This document shows positions 9,632 through 18,805 of a stretch of 64,000 nucleotides of DNA, in pieces. Origin of the DNA: Pseudomonas campi (GTDB taxonomy: Bacteria; Pseudomonadota; Gammaproteobacteria; Pseudomonadales; Pseudomonadaceae); NCBI RefSeq assembly GCF_013200955.2, contig NZ_CP053697.2, positions 434,001 through 498,000 on the forward strand, in the 5' to 3' direction. Position 1 is the first letter of the stretch, and each line of letters opens with the position of its first letter. The notes under the pieces were generated by a model. It was not told the origin of the DNA. It ran no database searches and saw nothing but the letters and a program-made list of their open reading frames with translations. The position numbers and the translations under genes were made by a program.

Positions 9632-10285
9632 CTACTTGATGCTGTCCAGGCCGTTCATCAGGCCGATGGCGCGGTAGCCACTGCCCTCCGGGACTACCAC
9701 ATAGGAGTAGGAGCGGCCCTTCTTGAGGAACAGCTCGCCGAACTTGGCCACGTTCTGTTCGCCGGCATAGGCGGCGAAGCCGATCTTGACCTCGTTGACC
9801 ATGCGCGTGCCAGTGCCGTTCTGCGCTACGCCGTCGACCACGGCGTGCTTGCCGTCGAGGGTCTTCAGCGCCATGGGTTTGTCGGTGAGGTTGTAGAAGG
9901 CGATCTGCGCTTTCTTGGTGTCCTCGACGTACTCGTCGGCGATCTGCACCAGACCGCTGCCGTTGTAGACCAGGGTCATGGCGGTCTTCGGCTGCAGGTT
10001 GATCTCCACGCTGCTCTGGTTGACCGTCACCTTGTGCGCGCCGGGGGTGATGAACAGGTAGTTGCCGAGCTGGCCAGCACCGACCTTCTGTGCGGCGCTC
10101 TTGCCGCTGACCATCATCTCGGCGCCGCCGGGCGCCAGGTTGAGCACCCGGATATAGGCCGACCCGGCCGGGGCCACGGCGTCGTAGAGTGCGGCGTTGC
10201 CGTCTTGCGCGCTGGCGGGCAGCGAGCCGAGCAGGGCCATGGCGAGCAAAAGAGGTTGGGCGGCAGCGAACAGGAAAGGTTTCAT
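9632..10285 (-). CDS. algF: Alginate O-acetylation protein AlgF
   Basis: 217 residues, a periplasmic accessory of the acetylation module needed together with AlgI and AlgJ. It has a signal peptide ending SASA-QD and two beta-rich domains. The ATG is preceded by aaggag at 8 bases, and the spacing to algJ is 11 bases. Length agrees with the family (about 216). It has no catalytic motif of its own; the usual view is that it relays acetyl groups or holds partners together. Confidence 0.92.
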   Translation of the reverse strand: MKPFLFAAAQPLLLAMALLGSLPASAQDGNAALYDAVAPAGSAYIRVLNLAPGGAEMMVSGKSAAQKVGAGQLGNYLFITPGAHKVTVNQSSVEINLQPKTAMTLVYNGSGLVQIADEYVEDTKKAQIAFYNLTDKPMALKTLDGKHAVVDGVAQNGTGTRMVNEVKIGFAAYAGEQNVAKFGELFLKKGRSYSYVVVPEGSGYRAIGLMNGLDSIK

Positions 10286-10296
10286 GGTCAGGCTCC

Positions 10297-11406
10297 TTAG
10301 AAGAATTGATTGGCGGCGACTTGCCAGCCAGTGGTGGTCGGCTCTTCGCTGAGCAGGGTGCGCAGGGGGAATTCCCAGATCACCGTGGTGATGCTCGGGT
10401 CCTGCAATTGCTTGCCTTGGAGGAACTGCTCCATCGCGTAATAGGGCCCGCGGGCCTCGACGGCGGTGGTCTGCAGATCGGTCTGCAGCGATTCCTTGAG
10501 GAAGCCCTGGAAGTTCCAGTCGTCGATCTTGGTGTAGCTGGAGCCGACCAGCATGATCGGCTGCTCGCTGTCGCCGAACAGCGCGGCGTCGCTGACTTCC
10601 TGGTTGTCCTTGAGGGTTTCGAAGACCGCCAGCGGCGATGGGGTGAAGCGCTCCGGCGCCAGCTCGCGGTTGAACTGCAGGTAGTTGACCAGGTCTCCGT
10701 CGAGGGATTTTTCGGCCACCTGGCGCGAGCTGTAGGTGGCGCTGCCGATCAGTTCCGGATGCTGGCGGGCCAGCTCCTGAGCGGCCAGACGCGCGCCGAA
10801 GGGCGTCCAGTGGGTGTCGGTCTTGAGGAACAGCGGCTGCTGGTCTTTTTGCGCCAGGAAGGCATCGCGCAGCGGTGTCGCCTCGATGCGGCTGGAGCGC
10901 AACTGGGCAATGAAGTCACCGTACAGCTGCTGCGAGCGGCTGTTCGGCGTGCGCGAGGCGTACTCGGCATAGACGTCCAGCTTCATCGGCAGCGGCAGCA
11001 CGATCAGGCGCTTGTTATGGGCCTTGAGGGTTTTCTCCACCGCGGCGATCTTCGCCACGTTGCTGTCCAATGCCTGCTGGTAGGCGTTGGGCAGACGGTA
11101 TTCCTCGTTGGTGAACAGCCAGCCTTCGCGGCCCAGCATCACACCGCTGGAGCCTTCGCGGAACAGCAGGTACTGGGCACTGGCCCAGAGTTCGATGGAC
11201 GGATCGCGAAGGAAGAAGCCCTTGTCGTAGTAGTCCTCGAACTGGCGCAGCAACTGGCCGCTCATGAACAGCTCGGCAGCCTCGGCCGGCGACTGGGTCT
11301 TGGCGAAGCCGACGACCTTGGGCAGCGAGTACAGCAGCAGCGCGGCGAGCATCAGGATAAACGCGATGCCGTTGAACTTGTGTGCGGAATTCATCACTGG
11401 AAACAT
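10297..11406 (-). CDS. algJ: Alginate O-acetyltransferase AlgJ
   Basis: 369 residues with one N-terminal membrane anchor (about 12-30) and a periplasmic SGNH hydrolase-like domain. The Asp-His pair is in LKTDTHWTPFGA (Asp197, His199) and the Ser in LVGSSYT. AlgJ works with AlgI and AlgF to bring acetyl groups into the periplasm. The ribosome site aggagg overlaps the algI stop codon and favours the ATG at 11406 over the next in-frame ATG at 11394. The two are coupled tightly. Confidence 0.93.
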   Translation of the reverse strand: MFPVMNSAHKFNGIAFILMLAALLLYSLPKVVGFAKTQSPAEAAELFMSGQLLRQFEDYYDKGFFLRDPSIELWASAQYLLFREGSSGVMLGREGWLFTNEEYRLPNAYQQALDSNVAKIAAVEKTLKAHNKRLIVLPLPMKLDVYAEYASRTPNSRSQQLYGDFIAQLRSSRIEATPLRDAFLAQKDQQPLFLKTDTHWTPFGARLAAQELARQHPELIGSATYSSRQVAEKSLDGDLVNYLQFNRELAPERFTPSPLAVFETLKDNQEVSDAALFGDSEQPIMLVGSSYTKIDDWNFQGFLKESLQTDLQTTAVEARGPYYAMEQFLQGKQLQDPSITTVIWEFPLRTLLSEEPTTTGWQVAANQFF

Positions 11407-11415
11407 GGCAGCCTC

Positions 11416-12843
11416 CTAGAACTGGAAGTAGAGAAAGGGCGAGAAGGAGTTGGCGGCCAGGCGGCTCAGCGACAGGCCGAAACCGGCCCACAGCAGCAGC
11501 GTGCCCAGGCCACCGACGTGCTGCATCCAGTAGCCCTGCTTGTGTCCGGCGTAGTAGCGCAGGTTGATGCGCCCGGCGAGGATGATCCAGAGGATGGCCA
11601 GGCCGGTGAAGGCCACGGTCATGCTGGAGGTCTCGATGAAGTAGGCATCCAGCGAGCCGAGGCCGCGCAGGCCAAACATGCCGGTGAGGATATTCACGGC
11701 GTGGTCGATATCGCCGGTGATGAAGAACGGCATCACGCCCATCACCAGTACCACGGCAATCAGGTTGCGGTGCAAGCGATAGGGTCCGTTGACCTTGGTC
11801 ACCCAGCCCATGCGCCGCTCGATCAACATGAGCACGGCAAAGTACAGGCCGAAGAGGATGTAGGCGAAGCTTGCGCCGTGCCAGAAGCCCGACAGCAGCA
11901 TGGTGCAGAACAGTGCGCCCTCGGCCTTCATGGTCCGCGAGCGGATCAGCGGCATGTAGATGTAGTCGCGCAGGAAGTCCGCCAGGGTCAGGTGCCAGCG
12001 TCGCCAGAACTCGGTCATGCTCTGGCACAGCAGTGGCTGGTTGAAGTTCTCGGCGAAGCGGAAGCCCATCATCATGCCCAGGCCGATGGCCATGTCGCTG
12101 TAGCCGGAGAAGTCGAAATACAGCTGCAGCAGGGAGATGAACATGCCGAACCAGGCATCCACCATCTGCGGTTGCGACTCGCCGAGAATCACCGTGCCCA
12201 TGGGCGCCAGCGAGTCGGCGATGAGCACCTTCTTGACGAAGCCGAGCATGAAGCGCGCCGCGCCGAGGCTGAACAGTTCCAGCGAGTGGGTGCGTTGCTT
12301 GAGCTGCTTGTCGATCAGGCTGTAGCGCAGGATCGGCCCGGCGATCAGTTGCGGGAAGAGGGCGATGAAGGCGGCGAAGTCGACGAAGCGGGTCGTCGGC
12401 TCGGCATCCTTGCGGTAGATGTCGACGATGTAGCTGATGGCCTGGAACACATAGAAGGAGATGCCCAGCGGCAGGATGATGTGTTCCAGGGTGAAGGTGT
12501 TGACCCCCAGCGGCTGCAACACGTCGTTGAGCACCTCGAAGCCGAAGTTGGCGTACTTGAAGTAGCCCAGTGCGGCCAGGTTGCCGGCCACGCCGAGGCA
12601 CAGCAGGCGGAATGCGGCGCGCTTGTCTTCGCCGTCGACGCGCCGCTTGATCAGCATGCCGAACCAGTAGTTCCAGTAGGAAATGCCGACGAACAGCAGG
12701 AGGAAGTCCGGGCGCCACCAAGCGTAGAAAATGTAGCTGCCGAGTACGATGACATGCGAGCGCCAGCTGTCCTTCACCAGGTAGTAGACCAGCAGGAATA
12801 CCGGGAGAAACAGGCAGAGGAAGATGTTCGAGGTAAAGACCAT
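11416..12843 (-). CDS. algI: MBOAT acyltransferase AlgI
   Basis: 475 residues with about ten membrane segments. It begins MVFTSNIFLCLFLPVF, typical of AlgI and DltB, and has the membrane-bound O-acyltransferase active-site His in GFWHGASF. It is thought to pass acetyl groups from a cytoplasmic donor across the inner membrane to AlgJ/AlgX. It is slightly shorter than P. aeruginosa AlgI (520). In the canonical operon algI follows algL; here it comes directly after algE. Confidence 0.95.
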   Translation of the reverse strand: MVFTSNIFLCLFLPVFLLVYYLVKDSWRSHVIVLGSYIFYAWWRPDFLLLFVGISYWNYWFGMLIKRRVDGEDKRAAFRLLCLGVAGNLAALGYFKYANFGFEVLNDVLQPLGVNTFTLEHIILPLGISFYVFQAISYIVDIYRKDAEPTTRFVDFAAFIALFPQLIAGPILRYSLIDKQLKQRTHSLELFSLGAARFMLGFVKKVLIADSLAPMGTVILGESQPQMVDAWFGMFISLLQLYFDFSGYSDMAIGLGMMMGFRFAENFNQPLLCQSMTEFWRRWHLTLADFLRDYIYMPLIRSRTMKAEGALFCTMLLSGFWHGASFAYILFGLYFAVLMLIERRMGWVTKVNGPYRLHRNLIAVVLVMGVMPFFITGDIDHAVNILTGMFGLRGLGSLDAYFIETSSMTVAFTGLAILWIILAGRINLRYYAGHKQGYWMQHVGGLGTLLLWAGFGLSLSRLAANSFSPFLYFQF

Positions 12844-12860
12844 GGCGACACCTATGTGGG

Positions 12861-14261
12861 TTAGTAGCGCAGTACGACGCCGAACGACAGTTGGGAATCG
12901 TTGTCGAGGTTGCCGATGGCATCCCCCGCCCGGAAATAGCTGGCGGTGAACAACGCGTTGACTTGCACGTGCTTGTCTTGCAGGGCGAGCGGGAACATTT
13001 CCCAGTAGTAATTGAGGTCCAGGGTCTGCCCCAGGGAGCGACTGCCGTTCTGCTCGGCCGGCTCGCCCAGGCTGATCGGCACGGCACCGTCGGCATCGCG
13101 CAGGTACAGGTCGCTGAAGCGCAGGTCGAGGTGGTGGCGCGGCTGCGGCTGGGTTTCCAGGGCGATGCCGTAATAGGCCAGGTTGCGCAGGTCGACGCCG
13201 ATGAAGGAACTGACCAGGCCGCTGCTGTAGGTGTCGGGGTTGGCCACCCGGTCGGACTGGATGGCGTTGAGGTAGAAACCGTCGTCGCTGGCGTCCGGCT
13301 TGTCGGTGATGCCGCCATGCAGGGCCAGGCGCGGGGTCCAGGGCAGGGCGTGGAAGCGCTTGCCGATCTCGCCGAGCACGGCCCAGCCGCTGCGGTCCTG
13401 TTCATCGCCGCTGGCCAGCTCGACATCGCCGTCGAGCGCCACTAGTTCCAGGTGGTAGTCGCTGAACAGCGGGCTGACGCTCAGCGCATCACCGTGGAAA
13501 AACAGCCCGGCGCGGGCGCCGTCGAAGTCGCTGGGGTCATCCGCATCGCGCCCGGAATGGTCCTGCTCCAACAGCAGGCGCACGCCGGCCCAATTCTCGC
13601 CGCTCCAGCGCAGGGCGTATTCGCCCATGGCGTAGGCGATGTCGCGCTCGCTGTCATCCAGCGCTTTGATGTCGCTGTTGTAGCTGTGCAATTGCTGGGC
13701 AACGGCGACGAAACCACGGGCGAAGGTGTCGTCGAAGTTCAGGCGCAGCGACTCCAGGCTGTCGTCCCACCAGATGCCGAAGTGGTCGGCGTAGCGCTGG
13801 CGCCCCAGGCTGAGGGAGAAGCGCGGGTCGTCACCGAGCAGGTTGCGCCGCACATAGAACTCGCGCAGCTCGGCGCTGAAGTATTCGATCTGCTGACTGT
13901 TCTCGTCCTGCAGGCCGGTGCTGGCCTGGCTGGAGCTGTTGTAGTTGAGCCAGGCGCGACCGAAGGCTTGCCATTTCGGCCACTGTGGTTCGCTCGAACG
14001 CCAGCTCAATGAAGGTTCGTAACGTAGGCCGTAGAAGCCCTTGTCGTCATTGCCGGGCTGCGAGTTTTCCGGGCCATAGCCACCCTGTACGGTGAGCTTG
14101 TGGCCCAGCTCGAAGGGGCTGGGCGTAGCGGCGGCCGCCTCGGGGCTGGGCAGGCTGCTCGGTTCGCCGACCACGCTTTCCGTTTCCGCGGCCAGCGCCG
14201 GGCCGATGCTCAGGGCCAGCAGCCAGGGCGTGTAGTGGCGCAGGGGCAAGGATCGCTTCAT
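12861..14261 (-). CDS. algE: Alginate outer-membrane porin AlgE
   Basis: 466 residues with a signal peptide ending PALA-AE and a beta-barrel pattern ending in LSFGVVLRY, with the terminal aromatic residue needed for outer-membrane assembly. AlgE is an 18-strand anion-selective channel through which the polymer leaves the cell, paired with AlgK. The ATG overlaps the algK stop by four bases (ATGA), so the pair is translationally coupled. Length is near the usual 490. Confidence 0.93.
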   Translation of the reverse strand: MKRSLPLRHYTPWLLALSIGPALAAETESVVGEPSSLPSPEAAAATPSPFELGHKLTVQGGYGPENSQPGNDDKGFYGLRYEPSLSWRSSEPQWPKWQAFGRAWLNYNSSSQASTGLQDENSQQIEYFSAELREFYVRRNLLGDDPRFSLSLGRQRYADHFGIWWDDSLESLRLNFDDTFARGFVAVAQQLHSYNSDIKALDDSERDIAYAMGEYALRWSGENWAGVRLLLEQDHSGRDADDPSDFDGARAGLFFHGDALSVSPLFSDYHLELVALDGDVELASGDEQDRSGWAVLGEIGKRFHALPWTPRLALHGGITDKPDASDDGFYLNAIQSDRVANPDTYSSGLVSSFIGVDLRNLAYYGIALETQPQPRHHLDLRFSDLYLRDADGAVPISLGEPAEQNGSRSLGQTLDLNYYWEMFPLALQDKHVQVNALFTASYFRAGDAIGNLDNDSQLSFGVVLRY

Positions 14262-15583
14262 AGCGCCGCCTCGATTTCGCGGATGATTCCGCTGCGCGCC
14301 TGCAGGGCCTGGCTCAGCTGCTCCTGGCTGATCTGCGCTTCCAGTTCCTTGAGGAACTTGCGCGCGCCCAGTTCGCCGCCGTCCACGGCGATCTTGGCGT
14401 AGGCGTAGGCCTTGACCTTGTCGTGGCAGATGCCTTTGCCACCGCCGTAGAGGGTGGCGATGCGGTAGTAGGCCGAGGGCACGCCGCGGGCGGCGAGGAT
14501 GCGGTAGGTCTCGATGGCCTTGGCCTGATCGACTTCATCCAGGCCGCCCATGCTGTAGAGCTCGCCGAGGTTGAGGTAGGCGTTCTGATAACCCTCGGCC
14601 AGCAGGCCCTGGATGATGTCCTGTGCCTTGAACGGGTCGAGGCTGCTCCAGCCGCGCACCATGTAGGCCGAGGCGCGCAGGGCGCGGCCCTCCTGCGGGC
14701 GGGTCAGCTCGACCTGGTCGATCAGGGCGAAGACTTCCTCGGCGCTGTAGGTTTGCGGCGCCGACATCATGTAGCTGGCCTTGGACACCAGCGCCTGGTC
14801 GGCGTGGCGGGCGATGGCGTTGTCCAGCCACTGCATGACCTGCGGATCATGCTCGCGGGGAATGCCGCTGAGCAGGCTGCCGATGGCTTGCACCACCGCC
14901 ACCGGCAACTGGTCGATCTGCCCCAGCAGGCTGCTGACCCGGGCCGGGAACAGTTCGTCCTGCTGCTCGCCGAGGAACTGGTAGTAGCGATCCACCGCCC
15001 GCGCATCGCTGCGCAGGGCGCTGAGGTAGAGGTTGTCGGCCAGTGCACGCTGGCCCTGCTGTTCGGCCAGGCGCGCGCGGTACAGCGGGGCGGCGCAGGT
15101 GCTGGTGCAGGCGCGCTGGTGCAGGGCGATCAGCTCGCGCACCTGGGCCGGCTGATACAGCTCGGGGTAGACCAGGAACAGGTCGAGGCTGACCTGCACG
15201 CTGTTCGGATCGCGGGTCGCCGGAAAGCGCTGCACGGCCGCCTGGAAAAAGCCGCGCTGGGCCTCCAGGCCGTTGGCCTGGCGTTCGCTGAAGTTGGCCA
15301 GGGCCACCAGGGCGCCGAGCTGGCCCTGGCCATCGGCAAAGGCTGCCTGGTACAGCGCGACGGCTTCCTGCTGGCGCGCCTGATCCGCCGAGCCGGCCAG
15401 CACATCGGCCAGCAGTTGCATGGAGGCGCGGTCGCCACGGCCGGCGAGCAGGCGCAGGTCGGCCTCGACATCGGCCTGCGGGTCCTGGTGCAGGCGGTAT
15501 TCGATCTGCTGCAGGCTGGCGGCCTGGGCGGAGCTGGCGGCCAGCGCGGCGAGCAGTAGGCTGAGCGGCAAAGTCCTGGTCAT
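14258..15583 (-). CDS. algK: AlgK, TPR/Sel1-repeat export protein (no lipobox)
   Basis: 441 residues made of tetratricopeptide/Sel1-like helical repeats, for example the C-terminal NLGELYSMGG and IATLYGGGKG units. AlgK is the periplasmic scaffold that links the synthase complex to AlgE. The N-terminus is an ordinary signal peptide ending SSAQA-AS with no cysteine, whereas P. aeruginosa AlgK is a lipoprotein with a lipobox. The ATG is preceded by aggaga at about 9 bases, and no alternative upstream start that would add a lipobox is evident. It starts 21 bases after alg44. Confidence 0.9.
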   Translation of the reverse strand: MTRTLPLSLLLAALAASSAQAASLQQIEYRLHQDPQADVEADLRLLAGRGDRASMQLLADVLAGSADQARQQEAVALYQAAFADGQGQLGALVALANFSERQANGLEAQRGFFQAAVQRFPATRDPNSVQVSLDLFLVYPELYQPAQVRELIALHQRACTSTCAAPLYRARLAEQQGQRALADNLYLSALRSDARAVDRYYQFLGEQQDELFPARVSSLLGQIDQLPVAVVQAIGSLLSGIPREHDPQVMQWLDNAIARHADQALVSKASYMMSAPQTYSAEEVFALIDQVELTRPQEGRALRASAYMVRGWSSLDPFKAQDIIQGLLAEGYQNAYLNLGELYSMGGLDEVDQAKAIETYRILAARGVPSAYYRIATLYGGGKGICHDKVKAYAYAKIAVDGGELGARKFLKELEAQISQEQLSQALQARSGIIREIEAAL

Positions 15584-15604
15584 GCTGCGGTTCTCCTGGT
15601 CGTC

Positions 15605-16738
15605 CTACAGCAGGCGCTTGAACAGATCGACCGCGACTGGCTTCTGGTAGGCCGTCACGGGCAAGGGTTTGGCCGGGCTGATCTGCAGCAGCAGTTCCTG
15701 GGTCAGCGGGTCGAGGGCCGAGCCGATCACCGTGCCGCTGAGGCTCTCGCCGACGCCGAACACCTGCAGGTCGATGGAGCCGATGTCGCCCAGGTCCTTG
15801 AGCTTGTCGAAGGGGAAGCTGGCCCTGACGAACAGGCTGTTTTCCTCGACCGGGATCAGGTGCACCAGCTCGGCGAATTTGTAGCCGTAGCCGTCGGTCA
15901 TCTTCTTCGGCAGGTACAGGTAGCAGTCGCACGGGCTGGCGATGGTGGTTTCGATCAGCGAACGGCCGAGCAGGGCCTGCAGGTCGGTCTGGCTGATGTC
16001 GGCCAGGGCCTTGAGATCGGCCGGGGTGGTGAAGCTGGTGGCCAGCTGGGTGGACACCGTGGCGATCGGCTGGCCGGCCTTGACCCGCTCGGTGCCGGCC
16101 GGCACGAGGAATTTCACATAGCCGTTTTCCGGCATGCTGATGACATGGGCGTCGGCGCTGACGATGGCCTGGGTGGCCGGCACGCGGAAGAAGAACAGGT
16201 AGGCCTTGTAGGCCAGCACCCCGGCGATAAGCAGGCCGGCAAGCAGGTACAGGAGGCTGCCGAGCACGGCCTGTACGCGCTCCAGTAGGCTGCGTTCGGC
16301 GGCGAACTTGTGCTTGCGCTGCTTGATGTAGTTTTCCCGCTGCATCACGTTGAACAGGCCGTTGACGTCGGCGATCTCGCCGGACATGTAGGCGCTGATG
16401 ATGTAGCGCAGGATGTCGCGCTTCTGCCCATCGAGGTCGATGAACTGGGCGCCGATCACCTCGCCCTGCTGCGAGGTCACCTTGATCCGCGCGTCGATCT
16501 TCAGCACCACCTTGTGCAAGTCGAGCTGGATCGAAGCGTTGTGCAGGCTGCCGGGTTTGAGTTCGCGCGGGCAGCGCAGGCCGAGGCCACCGAGGGAGAT
16601 GTCCTCGATCTCGCACTCGATGTCTTCGCTGCCGCTGTGCAGCAGCACGCGTGCGGGGATCTTGGTGCGCACATACTGGCGCTCGTCGACCGCTTCATGG
16701 ACCACGTTTGCCGCAGGGCTGGAAATGGCGCTCGTCAT
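15605..16738 (-). CDS. alg44: Alg44, PilZ c-di-GMP receptor of the alginate synthase
   Basis: 377 residues. The N-terminal PilZ domain has RQYVR (20-24) and DISLGG (46-51), the c-di-GMP-binding residues, so polymerisation should need c-di-GMP. A membrane segment near 155-180 is followed by a periplasmic HlyD/MexA-like domain. It forms the inner-membrane synthase with Alg8. The ATG at 16738, behind gaggcgag, is chosen; the frame stays open upstream into alg8, but the family starts here. It starts 17 bases after alg8. Confidence 0.95.
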   Translation of the reverse strand: MTSAISSPAANVVHEAVDERQYVRTKIPARVLLHSGSEDIECEIEDISLGGLGLRCPRELKPGSLHNASIQLDLHKVVLKIDARIKVTSQQGEVIGAQFIDLDGQKRDILRYIISAYMSGEIADVNGLFNVMQRENYIKQRKHKFAAERSLLERVQAVLGSLLYLLAGLLIAGVLAYKAYLFFFRVPATQAIVSADAHVISMPENGYVKFLVPAGTERVKAGQPIATVSTQLATSFTTPADLKALADISQTDLQALLGRSLIETTIASPCDCYLYLPKKMTDGYGYKFAELVHLIPVEENSLFVRASFPFDKLKDLGDIGSIDLQVFGVGESLSGTVIGSALDPLTQELLLQISPAKPLPVTAYQKPVAVDLFKRLL

Positions 16739-16755
16739 GGGGCACTCGCCTCGGA

Positions 16756-18288
16756 TCAGGGTTGGGAAAGGGTCAGCAGCATGGCCACCGCACCCAGGAA
16801 CAGGGCGATGGAGGAGGCCAGCATGGTTTTCGAAGACCAACGGTTGAGAGCCATGTCGAAGCCCTCGCTACTGCGATCGAGGGTGGTCTTCTGCCGGGTC
16901 CAGCTCTGCTGATCCATGTGGAACAGGGCGTAGACCTTCATCGCCGAGCCAACGATCTGGTTGTAATAGAGAACCAGCGGGTACAGCGGGTCGACCGGGT
17001 GCTCGGCGAACAGCAACAGCAGCGTTACCAGGGTGCGCGACAGCAGCACCCAGAACAGGTAGACCAGCAGGAACTCGATGCCGAACATCAGGCCGGCCGC
17101 GACCGAGGTCACCAGGCCAAGCAGGCTGGTCCACATGGACACGCGTTGGTCGTAGAGCACATACATAGTGAACAGCCCCAGATGCCGCAGCCCGAGCAGG
17201 CGGGTGGTGCGGAAGTTCTGCCGCAGGGAGTTGCCGTACCAGCGGAACATCAGCTGGCGGGTAGCGCGGAAGAAGTTGCTGTCTGGTGGATGCTCCACGG
17301 TCAGGGTGTTGCTGTCGGGCACGTAGAAGGTGTCCCAGCCAGCGCGCATCAGGCTGAACCAGGACGACTTGTCGTCGCCGGTGAGGAACTGGAAGCGGCC
17401 CAGGCGCCAGTGCTGGAGGAAGTCGGCCTCGACATCCTGGATAAAGCCCGGCTCGGTCATCACGCTGGCGCGGAAGAACGACAGCCGCCCGGTCATGGTC
17501 AGTACCCGCCGCGACAGGGCCATCGAGCACATGTTGATGTGGCGCTGGACGAAGCGCAGGGCGTGCCACTCGCGCATCAGCTTGCCGCCTTCCACCTCGC
17601 AGAATTCGTTGGTGGTGATGCCGCCGACGCTGGGCAGGTAGGCGAAGAATTTCACCGCGTTCTCCACGCAGCCGGGCAGCATCATGGTGTCGCCATCGAC
17701 CACGCCGACCACCGCGTCTTCCAGTGGCATCTGCCGCGACAGCGCGCGGAAGGCGTGGGCCAGGCCATCGCGCTTGCCGGTGCCACGGGCGCGGATGATC
17801 ACCAGCTTGATGTCGTCACGCCCGCGCACCTCGTCACGCATGATCTGCTTGATGAAGTTCTCGTCGGCCTTCTCGACGATCGAGGCGATCACCGTGCACG
17901 GCACCGGCAGGCGCTGCACTTCCTGGAACACCGAGCGGTAGACCTTGAAGGTGGTGTGGGTGGGGATGCGGAAACTGGTCACCACCATGAACATCTGCGA
18001 CGGCAACGCGGCCTCGCCCATGGCCTCGACCGCCCGGCGCATGCGCGGGAAGCGCCAGCGCAGGAAGTACATGCCGCGCAGGTAGTGCATGGCCGCATTG
18101 CCATAGCGCCACATGCCGATGGCGCCGATCAGGAAGATGAAATGCCGGTGCGAGGGGTCGAGCAGGCGCGGGTCAATCAGTTCGGCGAAGGTGGCCAGCA
18201 CGCCGAACAGGCAGGCCCAGGCAAAAAACCGGGCGCACAGTCGTCCCTGGAACAGCGCCTGGGCGCTGCTCGAAAGCTGAATGGGCAT
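16756..18288 (-). CDS. alg8: Alg8, alginate polymerase (GT2 glycosyltransferase)
   Basis: 510 residues with membrane segments at both ends and a cytosolic family-2 glycosyltransferase domain. Seen are VVDGD (198-200), which binds the sugar nucleotide and metal, and TGDDKSSW near 305. The enzyme joins mannuronate from GDP-mannuronate into polymannuronate. It is a little longer than P. aeruginosa Alg8 (494). It is the first large gene of the operon; the usual first gene, algD, is absent. A 48-codon ORF ends three bases before its ATG, with gagggctgag as the ribosome site. Confidence 0.95.
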   Translation of the reverse strand: MPIQLSSSAQALFQGRLCARFFAWACLFGVLATFAELIDPRLLDPSHRHFIFLIGAIGMWRYGNAAMHYLRGMYFLRWRFPRMRRAVEAMGEAALPSQMFMVVTSFRIPTHTTFKVYRSVFQEVQRLPVPCTVIASIVEKADENFIKQIMRDEVRGRDDIKLVIIRARGTGKRDGLAHAFRALSRQMPLEDAVVGVVDGDTMMLPGCVENAVKFFAYLPSVGGITTNEFCEVEGGKLMREWHALRFVQRHINMCSMALSRRVLTMTGRLSFFRASVMTEPGFIQDVEADFLQHWRLGRFQFLTGDDKSSWFSLMRAGWDTFYVPDSNTLTVEHPPDSNFFRATRQLMFRWYGNSLRQNFRTTRLLGLRHLGLFTMYVLYDQRVSMWTSLLGLVTSVAAGLMFGIEFLLVYLFWVLLSRTLVTLLLLFAEHPVDPLYPLVLYYNQIVGSAMKVYALFHMDQQSWTRQKTTLDRSSEGFDMALNRWSSKTMLASSIALFLGAVAMLLTLSQP

Positions 18289-18291
18289 GAC

Positions 18292-18438
18292 TCAGCCCTC
18301 GGCCTTGCGCAGGGCTCGCGTAGAGAGGCCGGCGATGCGGCGATGTCGTTCGGCACGCTCGCCTGCCCTGGCTTCGCTGATGTGCGCTGACGTTGTGGCA
18401 GGTCCTGTGCGGCCTGCTGCGTGGATACCCGTAGCCAT
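18292..18438 (-). CDS. Possible 48-residue leader or small protein ahead of alg8
   Basis: An ATG at 18438 has gagggg 7 bases upstream and opens a frame of 48 codons ending TGA at 18292-18294, separated from the alg8 ATG by three bases. The peptide is basic and rich in Ala, Arg and His, with no signal peptide or recognised domain. It sits where the end of algD would lie, but its sequence does not resemble the AlgD C-terminus. Good ribosome site and tight spacing suggest it is translated and may couple alg8 translation; chance cannot be excluded. Confidence 0.45.
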   Translation of the reverse strand: MATGIHAAGRTGPATTSAHISEARAGERAERHRRIAGLSTRALRKAEG

Positions 18439-18805
18439 TGCCTAACCCCTCATCCTGGAAGGTAGATCGTTGGTTCAGATCACGGCAGTTCAGTGGCGTA
18501 CTGAGCTCGATTGGGCTTTTCGTTCTGCGGCCAGACGGCATCTACCGATACAGGCAACAGGGCTAGGCCTTTTTATGAGGGCCGATGCCAAGCGAGCTAC
18601 TTCACAGTCACGGTCACGTTCGCTGTTACAAGTGCAAAGGCTGCGCCAATTTTTTTGCAGTTGCGTGAATGCCTGGGGTGGCGGTCCTAAGTTACGCAAC
18701 AAATGGCCAATATTTGTTATAAAAATCTATAAAAACAGATAGTTACTTTTACGCCGATTTTTTGGCGTTATTTCTTTTTGAACTAAATAAATAACAAAGA
18801 GGAAT
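18439..18805 (-). promoter_or_regulatory. Leader/promoter region of the alg operon; contains AT-rich DNA
   Basis: About 370 bases without a gene. The part from about 18690 to 18805 is strikingly AT-rich for this genome and carries an inverted repeat, acgcc at 18751-18755 and ggcgt at 18764-18768. Because two terminators face the alg genes just upstream, the operon must be transcribed from somewhere in this stretch. I found no convincing AlgU box (GAACTT, 16-17 bases, TCTGA), sigma-54 or sigma-70 pair by eye, so the promoter is unplaced. Confidence 0.4.

Noticed and set aside
10189..12864. An 891-codon open frame on the plus strand opposite algI and algJ
   Set aside because: Composition is typical of the shadow of a high-GC coding strand, without a domain or ribosome site, and it is fully overlapped by well-identified alg genes.
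18292..18438. The small ORF as a remnant of algD
   Set aside because: The peptide is basic and Ala/Arg-rich and does not match the AlgD C-terminus as I know it, so it is reported as a separate ORF.
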